64,000 nucleotides of DNA. Source: Streptomyces clavuligerus. Lineage in GTDB: Bacteria; Actinomycetota; Actinomycetes; Streptomycetales; Streptomycetaceae. Positions 45,604 to 53,609 of this stretch are shown in pieces. The stretch is taken from assembly GCF_005519465.1 (NCBI RefSeq), contig NZ_CP027858.1, positions 372,001 through 436,000 of the forward strand. Direction: 5' to 3'. The position numbers were made by a program, and so were the translations under genes. How positions within the stretch are numbered: position 1 is the first letter of the stretch; each line of letters begins with the position of its first letter. The notes under the pieces were generated by a model. That model was given only the letters and a program-made list of their open reading frames with translations. It was not told where the DNA came from and ran no database searches.

Positions 45604-46728
45604 ATGCCGCCCCATCAGGAACCGCCCACGCGCCCCGCTGAGCCCGAGCGCTCCGTGGAGAACGTCGTCATCCCCTACGAGCCCGACGCCCCACCGGCCC
45701 GGCTGGCGCGGCTCGTCGGCGACGAGGTGTCGGAGCGCTGGCGTGCCGTCGACCGCTCCGCCCACACACCTCGCCTCGTGGTCGTTCCCGGAGACGACGG
45801 TGAGGAGTGGACGGCTGCGGCGCTCGTGACAGCACGCCCGAACACCGCCTATCTGAAAATCGTCGACGCCGTCGGCGACGTGCGGGCGGCCGTGGCGGCG
45901 GTCGTCGCCCTCGCGGACCGCCGAGGGCTCGCACAGGTCAAGTGGGAGGGGTGGACGGCGCGCGCCGAGGACGTCGCCGCCACCGGTTTCACCGTTCTGG
46001 CACCTCCGCTGACGCAGGCGGAGGGCGCGGCAGGACCAGCTGCCGGATACGTCCGCTGGCTGCACGAAGGCGTCATCACCGCACCCCCGTACTACGGGCA
46101 GACCACGCACTTCACCTGCGGAGCCGTCACCGCCCTGGTCGCACAGGCGCACGCGGGGACGGTGGAGTGGGAGGCACTGGACCGGCAGGCGGAGCTGACG
46201 CTGTGGCGCGATGCCACCAACTTCCTCGCGTGCGAGCCCGTCGGACTGGGCGTCGCCGTGCGCCGGGCCTGGCCCTCGTCCCCGGTCAGGGTCCACCTGG
46301 ACGTCGACCGGCCGGTGCTGCTCGACCACTACCCGGAGAAAGACCGGGAGTGGCGCGCTCTGCTCCAGCGCGCCTCCAGGGAGGACGCGGAGCGCACCGG
46401 TGTCCCCGTCGACCCGGGCCGTCTCTCCATGAGCGCGGTACGCGACTCGATCGGCCGGCGCGAGCATGTGCTGCTCCTGCTCTCGCTCGCCGGGATGCAG
46501 GGATTCGACGTGCCGCACTGGGTGCTCTGTCACGGCGTCGTACCCGGTGCCATCGTGATCGAGGATGCCTGGACCAACGCGACCACGGGTGACTCCTGGG
46601 TCGACGCCCATCTCCTGCCGGTGCCCGACTCGTCGCTCGACATGATGTCGGTCCTGTCGCCGGAGGGCTTCCGCGGTGCGGTGACCATCGGCCCTCCGCG
46701 AGAACGGGACGCGGCGCCACTCCCGTGA
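45604..46728 (+). CDS. Peptidase C39-like protein with GNAT-like N-terminal region
   Basis: The 374-aa protein is cytosolic by prediction. The N-terminal 140 residues (TAYLKIVDAVGDVRAAVAAV, LAQVKWEGWTARAEDVAATG) resemble a small acetyltransferase-like fold. Residues 160-350 resemble the C39-like papain fold: YYGQTTHFTCGAV with Gln166 and Cys172, and HWVLCHGVVPGAIVIEDAW giving the His and Asp. ATG 45604 follows AGGAG by seven bases. It comes 111 bases after the permease and overlaps the frame of the acetyltransferase gene. A role in processing or release of the imported siderophore is possible but only contextual. Confidence 0.82.
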   Translation: MPPHQEPPTRPAEPERSVENVVIPYEPDAPPARLARLVGDEVSERWRAVDRSAHTPRLVVVPGDDGEEWTAAALVTARPNTAYLKIVDAVGDVRAAVAAVVALADRRGLAQVKWEGWTARAEDVAATGFTVLAPPLTQAEGAAGPAAGYVRWLHEGVITAPPYYGQTTHFTCGAVTALVAQAHAGTVEWEALDRQAELTLWRDATNFLACEPVGLGVAVRRAWPSSPVRVHLDVDRPVLLDHYPEKDREWRALLQRASREDAERTGVPVDPGRLSMSAVRDSIGRREHVLLLLSLAGMQGFDVPHWVLCHGVVPGAIVIEDAWTNATTGDSWVDAHLLPVPDSSLDMMSVLSPEGFRGAVTIGPPRERDAAPLP

Positions 46729-46778
46729 ACGAACACCCTGACCCCCCGTGCCGACACTCCGGGAAGGAAGCGACAGCC

Positions 46779-48011
46779 ATGGAGATCCGGCCCACGACCG
46801 ATGAGGACCTGGACGTCTTCGTCACCACCGTCCACACGGCGTTCGGGCACTTTCCGCAAACCCCGATCGCGGACGGGGGACGCTGGTGGTCGGCGCTGGA
46901 GATGGACCGCGGCCTGCTCGCCCTGTCCGCGGACCGCCGCCCTGTGGGCACCGCCGCCGCGTACTCCTTCGAACTCACCCTGCCCGGTCGGCACATCGCT
47001 CCGGTCACCGCGGTGAGCGCGGTCGGTGTCCTGCCCTCGCACCGCCGGCGCGGCGTACTCAGCGCGCTGATGCGGCGGCAGCTCTCCGAGGTGCGTGCCC
47101 GGGGGGAGTTCCTCTCGGTGCTGCTGGCTTCCGAAGCTCCGATCTACGGCAGGTTCGGCTACGGACCGGCGACCTTCACCACCCGGCTGACGGTCCCGCG
47201 CCACCGGGCCGCCCTCGCTGTGCCACGGGCCCGTGCGTCGGCCGGCGCACCGGCGTCCGACGCGGACAGCGGCACGGTCGAGGTGATGCGGCGTGCCGAG
47301 TGCGGCAGGATTCTCGAAGAGGTGTACGACCGGTACCGCCGTGCCCAGCCCGGTGCGCTGTCCCGGCCGCACCGCTGGTGGGCGCTGGGCGCGGGGCAGC
47401 CGCCCGTCTCCCCGGCACCGCGCTACATCGCGGTCCACCGGGACGCCGACGGGGTGGCGGACGGGTACGCCAGCTACTCGACCGGCGAGGGCGGCACCTT
47501 GACGGTCGACGAGACCATCGCCACCGATGACGTGGTCTTCACGGCCCTGGCCCGTTTCGTACTCGGCCACGACCTGGTCTCACAGGTCGTGTTCCGGCAC
47601 GTCCCGCCCGGGCATCCGCTGCGCTGGCAGCTCGCGGACTTCCGCGCCGGCGAGGTCGGCGATCACACCGACTGGCTGTGGGTCCGTCTCCTCGATGTGC
47701 CCCGCGCCCTGACCGCACGCGGCTGGTCCACGGACGGCGACCTCGTCCTCGACGTGGACGACCTGTTCCTCGGTGAGCACGGCCGCTATCTGCTGACCGT
47801 CCGCGAGGGCAGGGCGGACTGTGTCCCCACGGACCGGCAACCCGATCTGTCGCTGGACATAAGCGACCTCAGCTCGCTCTACCTGGGCGGCATCGCCCCC
47901 AGTACGCTCGTCCGCGCCGGACACGTCCAGGCCTGCCGTCCGGGCGCCACCGCACGCGCGGACGCGATGTTCCGCACCGAGCACCCGCCGCACTGCCTGC
48001 ACTGGTTCTGA
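46779..48011 (+). CDS. Eis-family GNAT N-acetyltransferase
   Basis: From ATG 46779, eight bases after AAGGAAG, the product is 410 aa, matching the Eis family length. The first GNAT domain has VSAVGVLPSHRRRGVLSALM (acetyl-CoA loop R-R-x-G-V). The central domain follows (GEGGTLTVDETIATDDVV) and the C-terminal SCP-like domain carries DISDLSSLYLGGIAPSTLVR and ends LHWF, an aromatic C-terminal residue whose carboxylate acts as base in Eis. GTG 46725, which overlaps the previous stop, is an alternative start. Eis enzymes acetylate amines such as aminoglycosides; here it may act on a siderophore or peptide amine. Confidence 0.92.
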   Translation: MEIRPTTDEDLDVFVTTVHTAFGHFPQTPIADGGRWWSALEMDRGLLALSADRRPVGTAAAYSFELTLPGRHIAPVTAVSAVGVLPSHRRRGVLSALMRRQLSEVRARGEFLSVLLASEAPIYGRFGYGPATFTTRLTVPRHRAALAVPRARASAGAPASDADSGTVEVMRRAECGRILEEVYDRYRRAQPGALSRPHRWWALGAGQPPVSPAPRYIAVHRDADGVADGYASYSTGEGGTLTVDETIATDDVVFTALARFVLGHDLVSQVVFRHVPPGHPLRWQLADFRAGEVGDHTDWLWVRLLDVPRALTARGWSTDGDLVLDVDDLFLGEHGRYLLTVREGRADCVPTDRQPDLSLDISDLSSLYLGGIAPSTLVRAGHVQACRPGATARADAMFRTEHPPHCLHWF

Positions 48012-48177
48012 GCCCCGCCCACCGCGAGCCCACAGCAGCCGACCGGTGTCCTGCCACACCGCGTCCGTGAGCCCTTGGACCGTGTCCTGTGCGGTGAGGC
48101 GGACGAGCCGCCTGCGGCAGCCCGGAGCGGAGGCGAAGGCTTCCCTTGGCACACCGCCCCACCATCAAAATATGGCT

Positions 48178-48243
48178 TTGACGGCGGTTCCTCCCCCCGA
48201 AAGCCTCCAGCAGCCGCCGTAAAGGACGCGCCACAGCCACTCA
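48178..48243 (+). repeat. Dispersed repeat, copy C
   Basis: Contains GACGGCGGTTCCTCCCCCC (left arm as in copy B), CCGAAAGCCTCCAGCAGCCG and CCGTAAAGGACGCGCCACAG (as in copies D and E). It adjoins the broken end of the response-regulator pseudogene at about 48243. Confidence 0.78.
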
Positions 48244-48876
48244 CCCTCGTCCGGCCGGCGTTGCGGACCAGGAAGCGCGGCAGGGCGTACTCGGCCGGGG
48301 TGGGCTGGGCGCTGCGGGCGCCCCTGCGCACCGTGGGCGTCGTCTCGTCCCGTTCCAGGTCGCCGTGGCGCGGCGGCGCGCGCCGGGGCAGCACGTCCGC
48401 GGGGCAGGTGCGGCGCAGCACGGTGGTGATCCCGGCGACGACCTCGTCGATGTGGAACGGTCTGGTGATGTAGCCGTCGCCGAACCCGAGCGCGCCGACG
48501 ACTTCGGCGGGTGCGTCCCGCGCGGTGGCGAAGACGGTGCCCGCCTCGGGCGGCGCCGACCGCCGTTCGCGCCCGGGTTCGCGGCCGTCGCCGTCCGGCA
48601 GTATCACGTCGAGCAGCACGGCGTCCGGGCGGACCGTTCGGCGAGGTGGCGTGCCTGGCAGACGGTCGCGGCGGTCGACACGTCGACTCGTGGAAGCGCA
48701 GGGCGATTGGACAGGACGCCGGCGATGCTCGGCTCGTCCTCCACGACGAGGACCCGCGCCCCTCGAACGTCCCCGCGGGGCGGTTGGCTCGACCCGGTCG
48801 TGCGCGCAGTATCGGCCGGCGCCGCACGGTGCGGGCGGATCGAAGCCGGGAGTTCCTTGTGGAACCTGGCAGTCAC
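48244..48876 (-). pseudogene. Broken OmpR-type response regulator gene
   Basis: One minus-strand frame encodes ARVLVVEDEPSIAGVLS (receiver start with acidic pocket). After a frameshift around 48620-48650 another frame continues MLLDVILPDGDGRE (phosphoacceptor Asp strand), FHIDEVVAGITTVLRR (receiver end) and TPAEYALPRFLVRNAGRTRV (start of the winged helix). The DNA-binding domain then stops and repeat copy C begins. Missing C-terminus and shifted frame show that the gene is dead. No histidine kinase remains beside it. Confidence 0.8.
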
Positions 48877-49392
48877 GTGGGAGTCCTGGGGATCGTCCGG
48901 AAGTCCTGGGAGTTGGCCGGGAGTCCTGGGAGTTGGCCGGGGATCACCGTTCCGGTCTCCCCGCCGGGGTACCGCCCGCTCGATGCCGGGCCCCGGGCCG
49001 GGTACGGGCCCTGGTCGGCCTCTCCCCCGTCCCCCTCCTGGCCAGGGACCAGGCCGGTCACAGGTCCGCGCCGAGCAACGCGGTCACGGGTCACGGGTAC
49101 CACCGGCGACCCCCGTCCCGCACCGACGATGCCCACGGCGCCCCGTGGCGACATGGGCGCCTGGCCCACCCCGGATCTGGGCACCCTGCCGTCGGAGTAC
49201 GGATTGAGGAACTTCAACCTGGACGCGATCATCGCACCGACCCGCAAGGCGACGTGGTTCACCCCTACGACCCGCGCGCGGGACGGGCCAAGGAGATCAT
49301 TCCTATGTCGCTCAGGAACAATACGGACCACGGCTGTCCCGGTCCCCGGGCCCTGGTGCGCGGATTGGCGACTGGGCAGGTAGTTTGCTCGA
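48877..49392. other. Intergenic region with tandem 20-base repeats
   Basis: 516 bases between the pseudogene and the HNH-like gene. It carries the tandem repeat at 48881-48940 and no supported gene. Confidence 0.5.
48881..48940. repeat. Tandem repeat, three 20-base units
   Basis: Units two and three (48901-48920 and 48921-48940) differ by one base: AAGTCCTGGGAGTTGGCCGG and GAGTCCTGGGAGTTGGCCGG. Unit one (48881-48900) keeps GAGTCCTGGG and CCGG. It starts right at the head of the broken regulator gene. Confidence 0.85.
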
Positions 49393-49833
49393 ATGAGTCT
49401 TCTCGATGATGTGGCCGAGCGTGACGGCTGGCGGTGCTGGGTGTGCGACGAACCCGTCGACCCCGACACGTCGGTGAACGACCCGCTGGGGCCCAGCGTT
49501 GACAGCCGGACCTCCGACCGGAAGGCCAAGGTCGCCGAGCGGCTCGCGCACCGCGGGTGCAACTCCCGCAAGGGCGCGGTCAAGGTGGTCATCGACTGGC
49601 CGGACCGCCTGTACGTGGTCGAACCCGCGCCGCTGATCGCCGTTGCCGCGAGGCTGGAGCGCAAGGGGGGCCGCGAGACGGTGGGCCGTTGTCCGACCAG
49701 GCAGGACGCCCAGGAAGCAGCGGAGTGGCTGGTGGACCGCTTCTCCCGGCTCGTACCGGGGCTGCCGGTGACCGCCGCCATCGAGGCGGGCGGCGGCCAG
49801 TTCCTCGTCATCCTGACCACCGGCCGCCGCTGA
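49393..49833 (+). CDS. HNH-nuclease-like small protein with altered centre
   Basis: The 146-aa protein starts LLDDVAERDGWRCWVCDEPV, where CWVC is the first zinc pair, and has LAHRGCNSRKGA, the typical last HNH helix (H-x2-CN-x2-K). The central His of HNH nucleases, expected in a VDH-type motif, is Ser in PSVDSRTSD, so nuclease activity is doubtful. The C-terminal half (TRQDAQEAAEWLVDRFSRLV) forms a separate alpha/beta part. Start ATG 49393 has only a weak AGG upstream. No operon partner. Function unknown. Confidence 0.7.
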   Translation: MSLLDDVAERDGWRCWVCDEPVDPDTSVNDPLGPSVDSRTSDRKAKVAERLAHRGCNSRKGAVKVVIDWPDRLYVVEPAPLIAVAARLERKGGRETVGRCPTRQDAQEAAEWLVDRFSRLVPGLPVTAAIEAGGGQFLVILTTGRR

Positions 49834-50059
49834 CCGAGGATCACCAGCGCACGTTCACGCCGAGCCGAACGGCCGCCCTCTACTGGGACCGGGCTGTCCC
49901 GGCACGAGCGGACCCGCGGGCATGGTTCCGTTCCTGCCGACCCCGGTCAGTGGTGCTGTCGGCGCTTTGATGCGGGACTATTCTCTACATAACGCTTGCA
50001 TCTGCAATGACAGGTCGCTCGACGCCAAAGGGGACGGAAGGCCCGAGCGGTCCGCACCC

Positions 50060-50236
50060 CGCCCCGGGCCGGCCGGCGGTCCTGGTCCCGCGCCCGGTTC
50101 CGGTTACGGTCTGATCGGTATGCGTGAACGTGTCGGGCTGCACGGCGGGTCCCTGGAGACGGGCCGGCGCGAGGGACGGGGCTACCGGGTCACGGCCCGC
50201 CTGCCGCTGCCGGACGAAGAGGGAGCACTGCGGTGA
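50060..50236 (+). pseudogene. C-terminal remnant of a sensor histidine kinase
   Basis: The frame ending at 50236 encodes GSGYGLIGMRERVGLHGGSL and RGYRVTARLPL, the G2 box and last strand of a NarL-type HATPase domain. The preceding kinase domains are absent; upstream sequence in this frame is not kinase-like. It abuts the response regulator with a four-base overlap, the usual kinase-regulator junction, so the kinase has been lost by deletion. Confidence 0.78.
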
Positions 50237-51027
50237 ACGGGACGACACACGGTACCGGCGGAATGACAGAGGGTGCGGCTGCGGTGAGCGGGATGACGGA
50301 GGGTGCGGGCGGGGCGGGTGCGGCAGGTGCGGGTGCGGCGGGGTCCGTCATCCGTGTGCTGATCGCGGACGATCAGCTCCTGGTCCGCCGCGGCCTGGTG
50401 CTCATGCTCGGTCCCGAACCCTCCGTCGAGGTCGTCGGCGAGGCCGCCGACGGCGCACAGGCCGTGGAACTCGCACAGCGGCTGCGGCCCGACGTCACCG
50501 TCATGGACATCCGCATGCCCGTCCTGGACGGCATCGCCGCAACAGAACAGCTCACCCGGCAGGTGCCGGACTGCCGGGTACTGGCACTGAGCACCTTCGA
50601 CATGGACGAACACGTGGTCGCCGCGCTGCGCGCGGGCGCCTGCGGCTTCCTGCCCAAGGACATCTCACCCGAAGAACTCGTCACCGCACTGCACGTGGTC
50701 CACACCGGCGAAGCGGTGGTCGCCCCCCGCCTGCTGACCCGCCTCATCTCCTCCTACGTCACAGTCCCCCAACGCCCCGCGACGCCCGCCGCCGGGACCA
50801 GACCCACGGGCGTCCCGGACGGGCTGACGCCCCGCGAGCGGGAAGTGTGGCGGCTGATCGCCGCCGGCCTGGACAACACCGGGATCGCCGCGGAGATGTT
50901 CATCAGCCCGTCGACGGTGAAGAACCACATCACCGCGCTCTTCGCCAAACTCCAGGTCCGCGACCGGGCACAGGCAGTGATCGCCGCATACGAAGCAGGC
51001 CTGGTCAGAGCAGGCGAACGCGAATAA
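50233..51027 (+). CDS. NarL/LuxR family response regulator (orphaned)
   Basis: The 264-aa protein begins with a low-complexity Gly/Ala/Thr/Glu stretch (residues 1-38), then a receiver domain (IRVLIADDQLLVRRGLVLML, phosphoacceptor Asp in VTVMDIRMPVLDG, Lys in FLPKDISPEEL). It ends with a LuxR HTH (LTPREREVWRLIAAGLDNTG, IAAEMFISPSTVKNHITALF). The start GTG overlaps the remnant of its kinase gene. With no kinase left next to it, phosphorylation must come from elsewhere or the gene is on its way to decay. The true start may be at one of the internal Met codons (residue 11 or 21). Confidence 0.92.
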   Translation: MNGTTHGTGGMTEGAAAVSGMTEGAGGAGAAGAGAAGSVIRVLIADDQLLVRRGLVLMLGPEPSVEVVGEAADGAQAVELAQRLRPDVTVMDIRMPVLDGIAATEQLTRQVPDCRVLALSTFDMDEHVVAALRAGACGFLPKDISPEELVTALHVVHTGEAVVAPRLLTRLISSYVTVPQRPATPAAGTRPTGVPDGLTPREREVWRLIAAGLDNTGIAAEMFISPSTVKNHITALFAKLQVRDRAQAVIAAYEAGLVRAGERE

Positions 51028-51057
51028 CGAGAACCACCCCCGGCAAAGGCGACACAC

Positions 51058-52689
51058 TCACCCGACGCTGGGCAGGTGGCGCGGCGCCTTACGGACCTGC
51101 GCCGCCTGCTCGAAGGCGTACGCGTAGCCGAGGAGCCTGGCGTCGCTCGCCTTCGTGCCGAGGAAGGTCACACCGAGCGGGAGTCCCTTCGCGGTGTACC
51201 CGGCGGGGACGCTGATCTGGGGGTAGCCCGCGGCGACCGAGCTGTTGGTCGTGCTGACGAACGGATTGGTGTCCCCCTCCTTGGCCTGGTGGCCGACCTC
51301 CGGCGCGGGCAGGCCGGTGGGGGTGACGATCGCGTCGAGCTTCTCCGCCTTCAGCACGTCGTCGATCGAGCGGCGGGCGAGGTCGGTGGCGGCGGCACGG
51401 TGCGCCCGGTACGCCGGGTCCTTGAGGTCGACGCCGTTCTTCTGCGCCTCCGTGAAGTACATCTGGCCGAACCAGTCCATCCGCTCCAGACCGCGGTACT
51501 TCTCGTTGTACGCGATGAGACCGGCCAGGTTCTCCGGGTGGGAGCCGGGCGTCGCGGCGAGGTAGGCGTTGATGTCGTGCTTGAACTCGGAGAGCAGCGC
51601 CGGCAGCAGATGGCCGAGGAGTTCCTTCGGCTCGGTCACATCGGCGCCCTCCACGACGGTCGCGCCCAGCGCCTTCAGCTTGCGCACGGTCGCCTCGAAG
51701 ACCCGGTCGACGTCACGGTCCACACCGATGTGGCCCGCGCGCCAGACACCGATGCGCTTGCCGCGCAGCGCACCCCGGTCCAGGATCTCGCCGATGTCGG
51801 CGGGCAGGGCTCCGGCGGCGGCAGCGGTGTCCGGGTCGGCCGGATCGGTGCCGGCGATCGCCGCGAGGGTGAGCGCGGCGTCGGTGACATTGCGGGCCAC
51901 GGGCCCCGGGGTGTCGTGACGGGAGGAGATCGGCACAATGCCGGTACGGCTCGCCACACCCAGCGTGGGCCGCACGCCGACGGTGGACGTCAGGCCCGCC
52001 GGGTCGACGATGGAACCGCCGGTGTCGGTGCCGAGCGTCACCGTGGCCAGGTTCGCGGCAGCGGCGGCGGCCGAACCGCTGGAGGACCCGCCCGCGCTGC
52101 GGTCCAGGACGTACGGGTTCCGGGTCAGCCCGCCGACCGCGCTCCAGCCCGCGACGGCCCGCGGGTCACGGAAGTTGGCCCACTCCGTCATGTTCGCCTT
52201 GCCGAGGATCACGGCTCCGGCCGCGCGCAGCCGCTTCACCACCTCGGCGTCCTGGTTCGGCCGCGCCCCGAGGAGCGCGGCCGACCCGGCCGTGGTCGGC
52301 TGGCGGTCGGCGGTGTTCATGTTCTCCTTCAGCAGCACCGGAATCCCCTCCAGCGGCCCCCGCGCCCCATCCGTACGACGCCTCCGGTCGCTGTCCCGCG
52401 CGATGCCCTTCGCGTCGGGGTTGACCGTGACCACGGCCCTGAGCCTGGGGTTCAGGGCGCGAATCCGCTTCAGGTACAGGTCGGTGAGCTGCTCGGAGGT
52501 GAGCCGCTCGCGGTCCATCGCCCGCTGGATGTCGAGGATGGTCATCCGCTCCAGGTGCGCCTCCCGCACCGTGGTGGGCCGGGGTTCGGCTCGGGTGGTC
52601 GTCATGGCCTGAGCTGCCAGGGGGGCGGTCAACCCGATGACCGCAGCGGCCACCAGGGCGCAGTGCGTGGTCCGGATGGTCGGTCGCAC
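51058..52689 (-). CDS. Secreted amidase (amidase signature family)
   Basis: The 543-aa protein has a signal peptide (THCALVAAAVIGLTAPLAAQAM). The amidase-signature core contains the catalytic Lys in IPVLLKENMNT, the Gly/Ser-rich loop DRSAGGSSSGSAAA with the cis-Ser, and the nucleophile region LGTDTGGSIVDPAG. GMPEWANF-like segment NMTEWANFRD and C-terminal GLPLGVTFLGTKASDARLLG also match. It hydrolyses an amide outside the cell; substrate unknown. GTG 52689 follows AAGGAG. Confidence 0.93.
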   Translation of the reverse strand: MRPTIRTTHCALVAAAVIGLTAPLAAQAMTTTRAEPRPTTVREAHLERMTILDIQRAMDRERLTSEQLTDLYLKRIRALNPRLRAVVTVNPDAKGIARDSDRRRRTDGARGPLEGIPVLLKENMNTADRQPTTAGSAALLGARPNQDAEVVKRLRAAGAVILGKANMTEWANFRDPRAVAGWSAVGGLTRNPYVLDRSAGGSSSGSAAAAAANLATVTLGTDTGGSIVDPAGLTSTVGVRPTLGVASRTGIVPISSRHDTPGPVARNVTDAALTLAAIAGTDPADPDTAAAAGALPADIGEILDRGALRGKRIGVWRAGHIGVDRDVDRVFEATVRKLKALGATVVEGADVTEPKELLGHLLPALLSEFKHDINAYLAATPGSHPENLAGLIAYNEKYRGLERMDWFGQMYFTEAQKNGVDLKDPAYRAHRAAATDLARRSIDDVLKAEKLDAIVTPTGLPAPEVGHQAKEGDTNPFVSTTNSSVAAGYPQISVPAGYTAKGLPLGVTFLGTKASDARLLGYAYAFEQAAQVRKAPRHLPSVG

Positions 52690-53557
52690 AGTGGCTCCTT
52701 ACTCCCAAACGCGCGGCTTCCCTGCCGTTATGGCTGGTCAGCGGCGCGCCGTACGGCTTCATGGAGCAGAAACAGTAGGTTCGGCGGGATCGTCGCCGAC
52801 AGTGAGCAGGCTCCTGATTCACCGGATTCGTTCTGGGACTCCGGGGGGAGGCGCCCCTGGGACCCCGGCTGTGGACGGCCTCACACGGGAGGGGGGACGT
52901 CATGACGGCCCGCCCGCCCGCACGCCCGGGGCGCATCGTCACCATCACCGACCCGGACGCCGCGCGGTACGGCGTCACCTGCACCCAGGTGCCCGAGCGC
53001 AGCCCGGAGCGGCTGACCGCACACGGCCGGCTCGCGGCCCGGGGGGCCGACCGCGCGTCCCGGTCGGCGAAGTACTGCCACCGGCCCAGGCGCCCCGCGC
53101 GCACACCGACAGCGAGCGGGGCAGCATCCCCGGGAGATCCTTCTGCGCCCCCTGAGACCTGCGGAGCACCGAGGGTGCGCGGAGGGCCGACGTCACGCGT
53201 GCTCAAGGCCACGCGCCTCGTCACATCGGCCCTGTCCCACCGGGGAAGATTCCGGGGGCCGCCGCATCCTGGGGGTGAGCTCTGCCGCTACCCCTTGCCG
53301 GTACGTCTCCAGCAGCCGCCGTAAAGGACGCACAACAACCGTCCTGCCAGAGTCAGAGTCGTCGCCAAGACCTTGGAACTCGTCGGTACTCCGCTGCCGG
53401 TGCCACCGAGTACGGCGTCGGCCTGCCCGGCTCGCACAAGGCGAGTGTCGGGAAGCAGTCCAGCGGCAAGGGGGACCGGTGGCACCGGGACCGGCCGGCG
53501 AGGCGGACAGGTCCGGCAACCGCTACGCGGGCGCGTGGACGATCAGATACGCACTCG
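52690..53557. other. Intergenic region with repeat copy D
   Basis: About 870 bases between the amidase gene and the terminator of the permease gene. An open frame (52902-53324) ends inside repeat copy D but its composition is unconvincing. No real gene is seen; the amidase promoter should lie at 52700-52800. Confidence 0.5.
53284..53340 (+). repeat. Dispersed repeat, copy D
   Basis: GCTACCCCTTGCCGGTACG, then TCTCCAGCAGCCGCCGTAAA and GGACGCACAACAACC. Nearly identical to copy E over about 50 bases and sharing the right half with copy C. Confidence 0.8.
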
Positions 53558-53585
53558 TTGGCCCGGACCGTGCGGTCCGGGCCAA
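53558..53585. terminator. Terminator of the MHS permease gene
   Basis: A perfect 12-base stem (TTGGCCCGGACC/GGTCCGGGCCAA) with a GTGC loop, 25 bases past the stop codon of the minus-strand permease gene. Confidence 0.85.
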
Positions 53586-53609
53586 CCTCGTCTCGCGGGT
53601 TACGCGCCG

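Noticed and set aside
43720..46611. 963-codon open frame on the minus strand
   Set aside because: Fully antisense to the permease and C39-like genes; Gly/Arg/Glu-rich with no domain.
48881..48940. CRISPR-like array
   Set aside because: Units are contiguous 20-base tandem copies without spacers and no cas genes are present.
51076..52905. 609-codon open frame on the plus strand
   Set aside because: Shadow of the amidase gene on the opposite strand.
52902..53324. 140-codon frame ending at repeat copy D
   Set aside because: No family match, poor codon structure, and its end is set by the stop triplet inside the repeat, as also happens at copy E.
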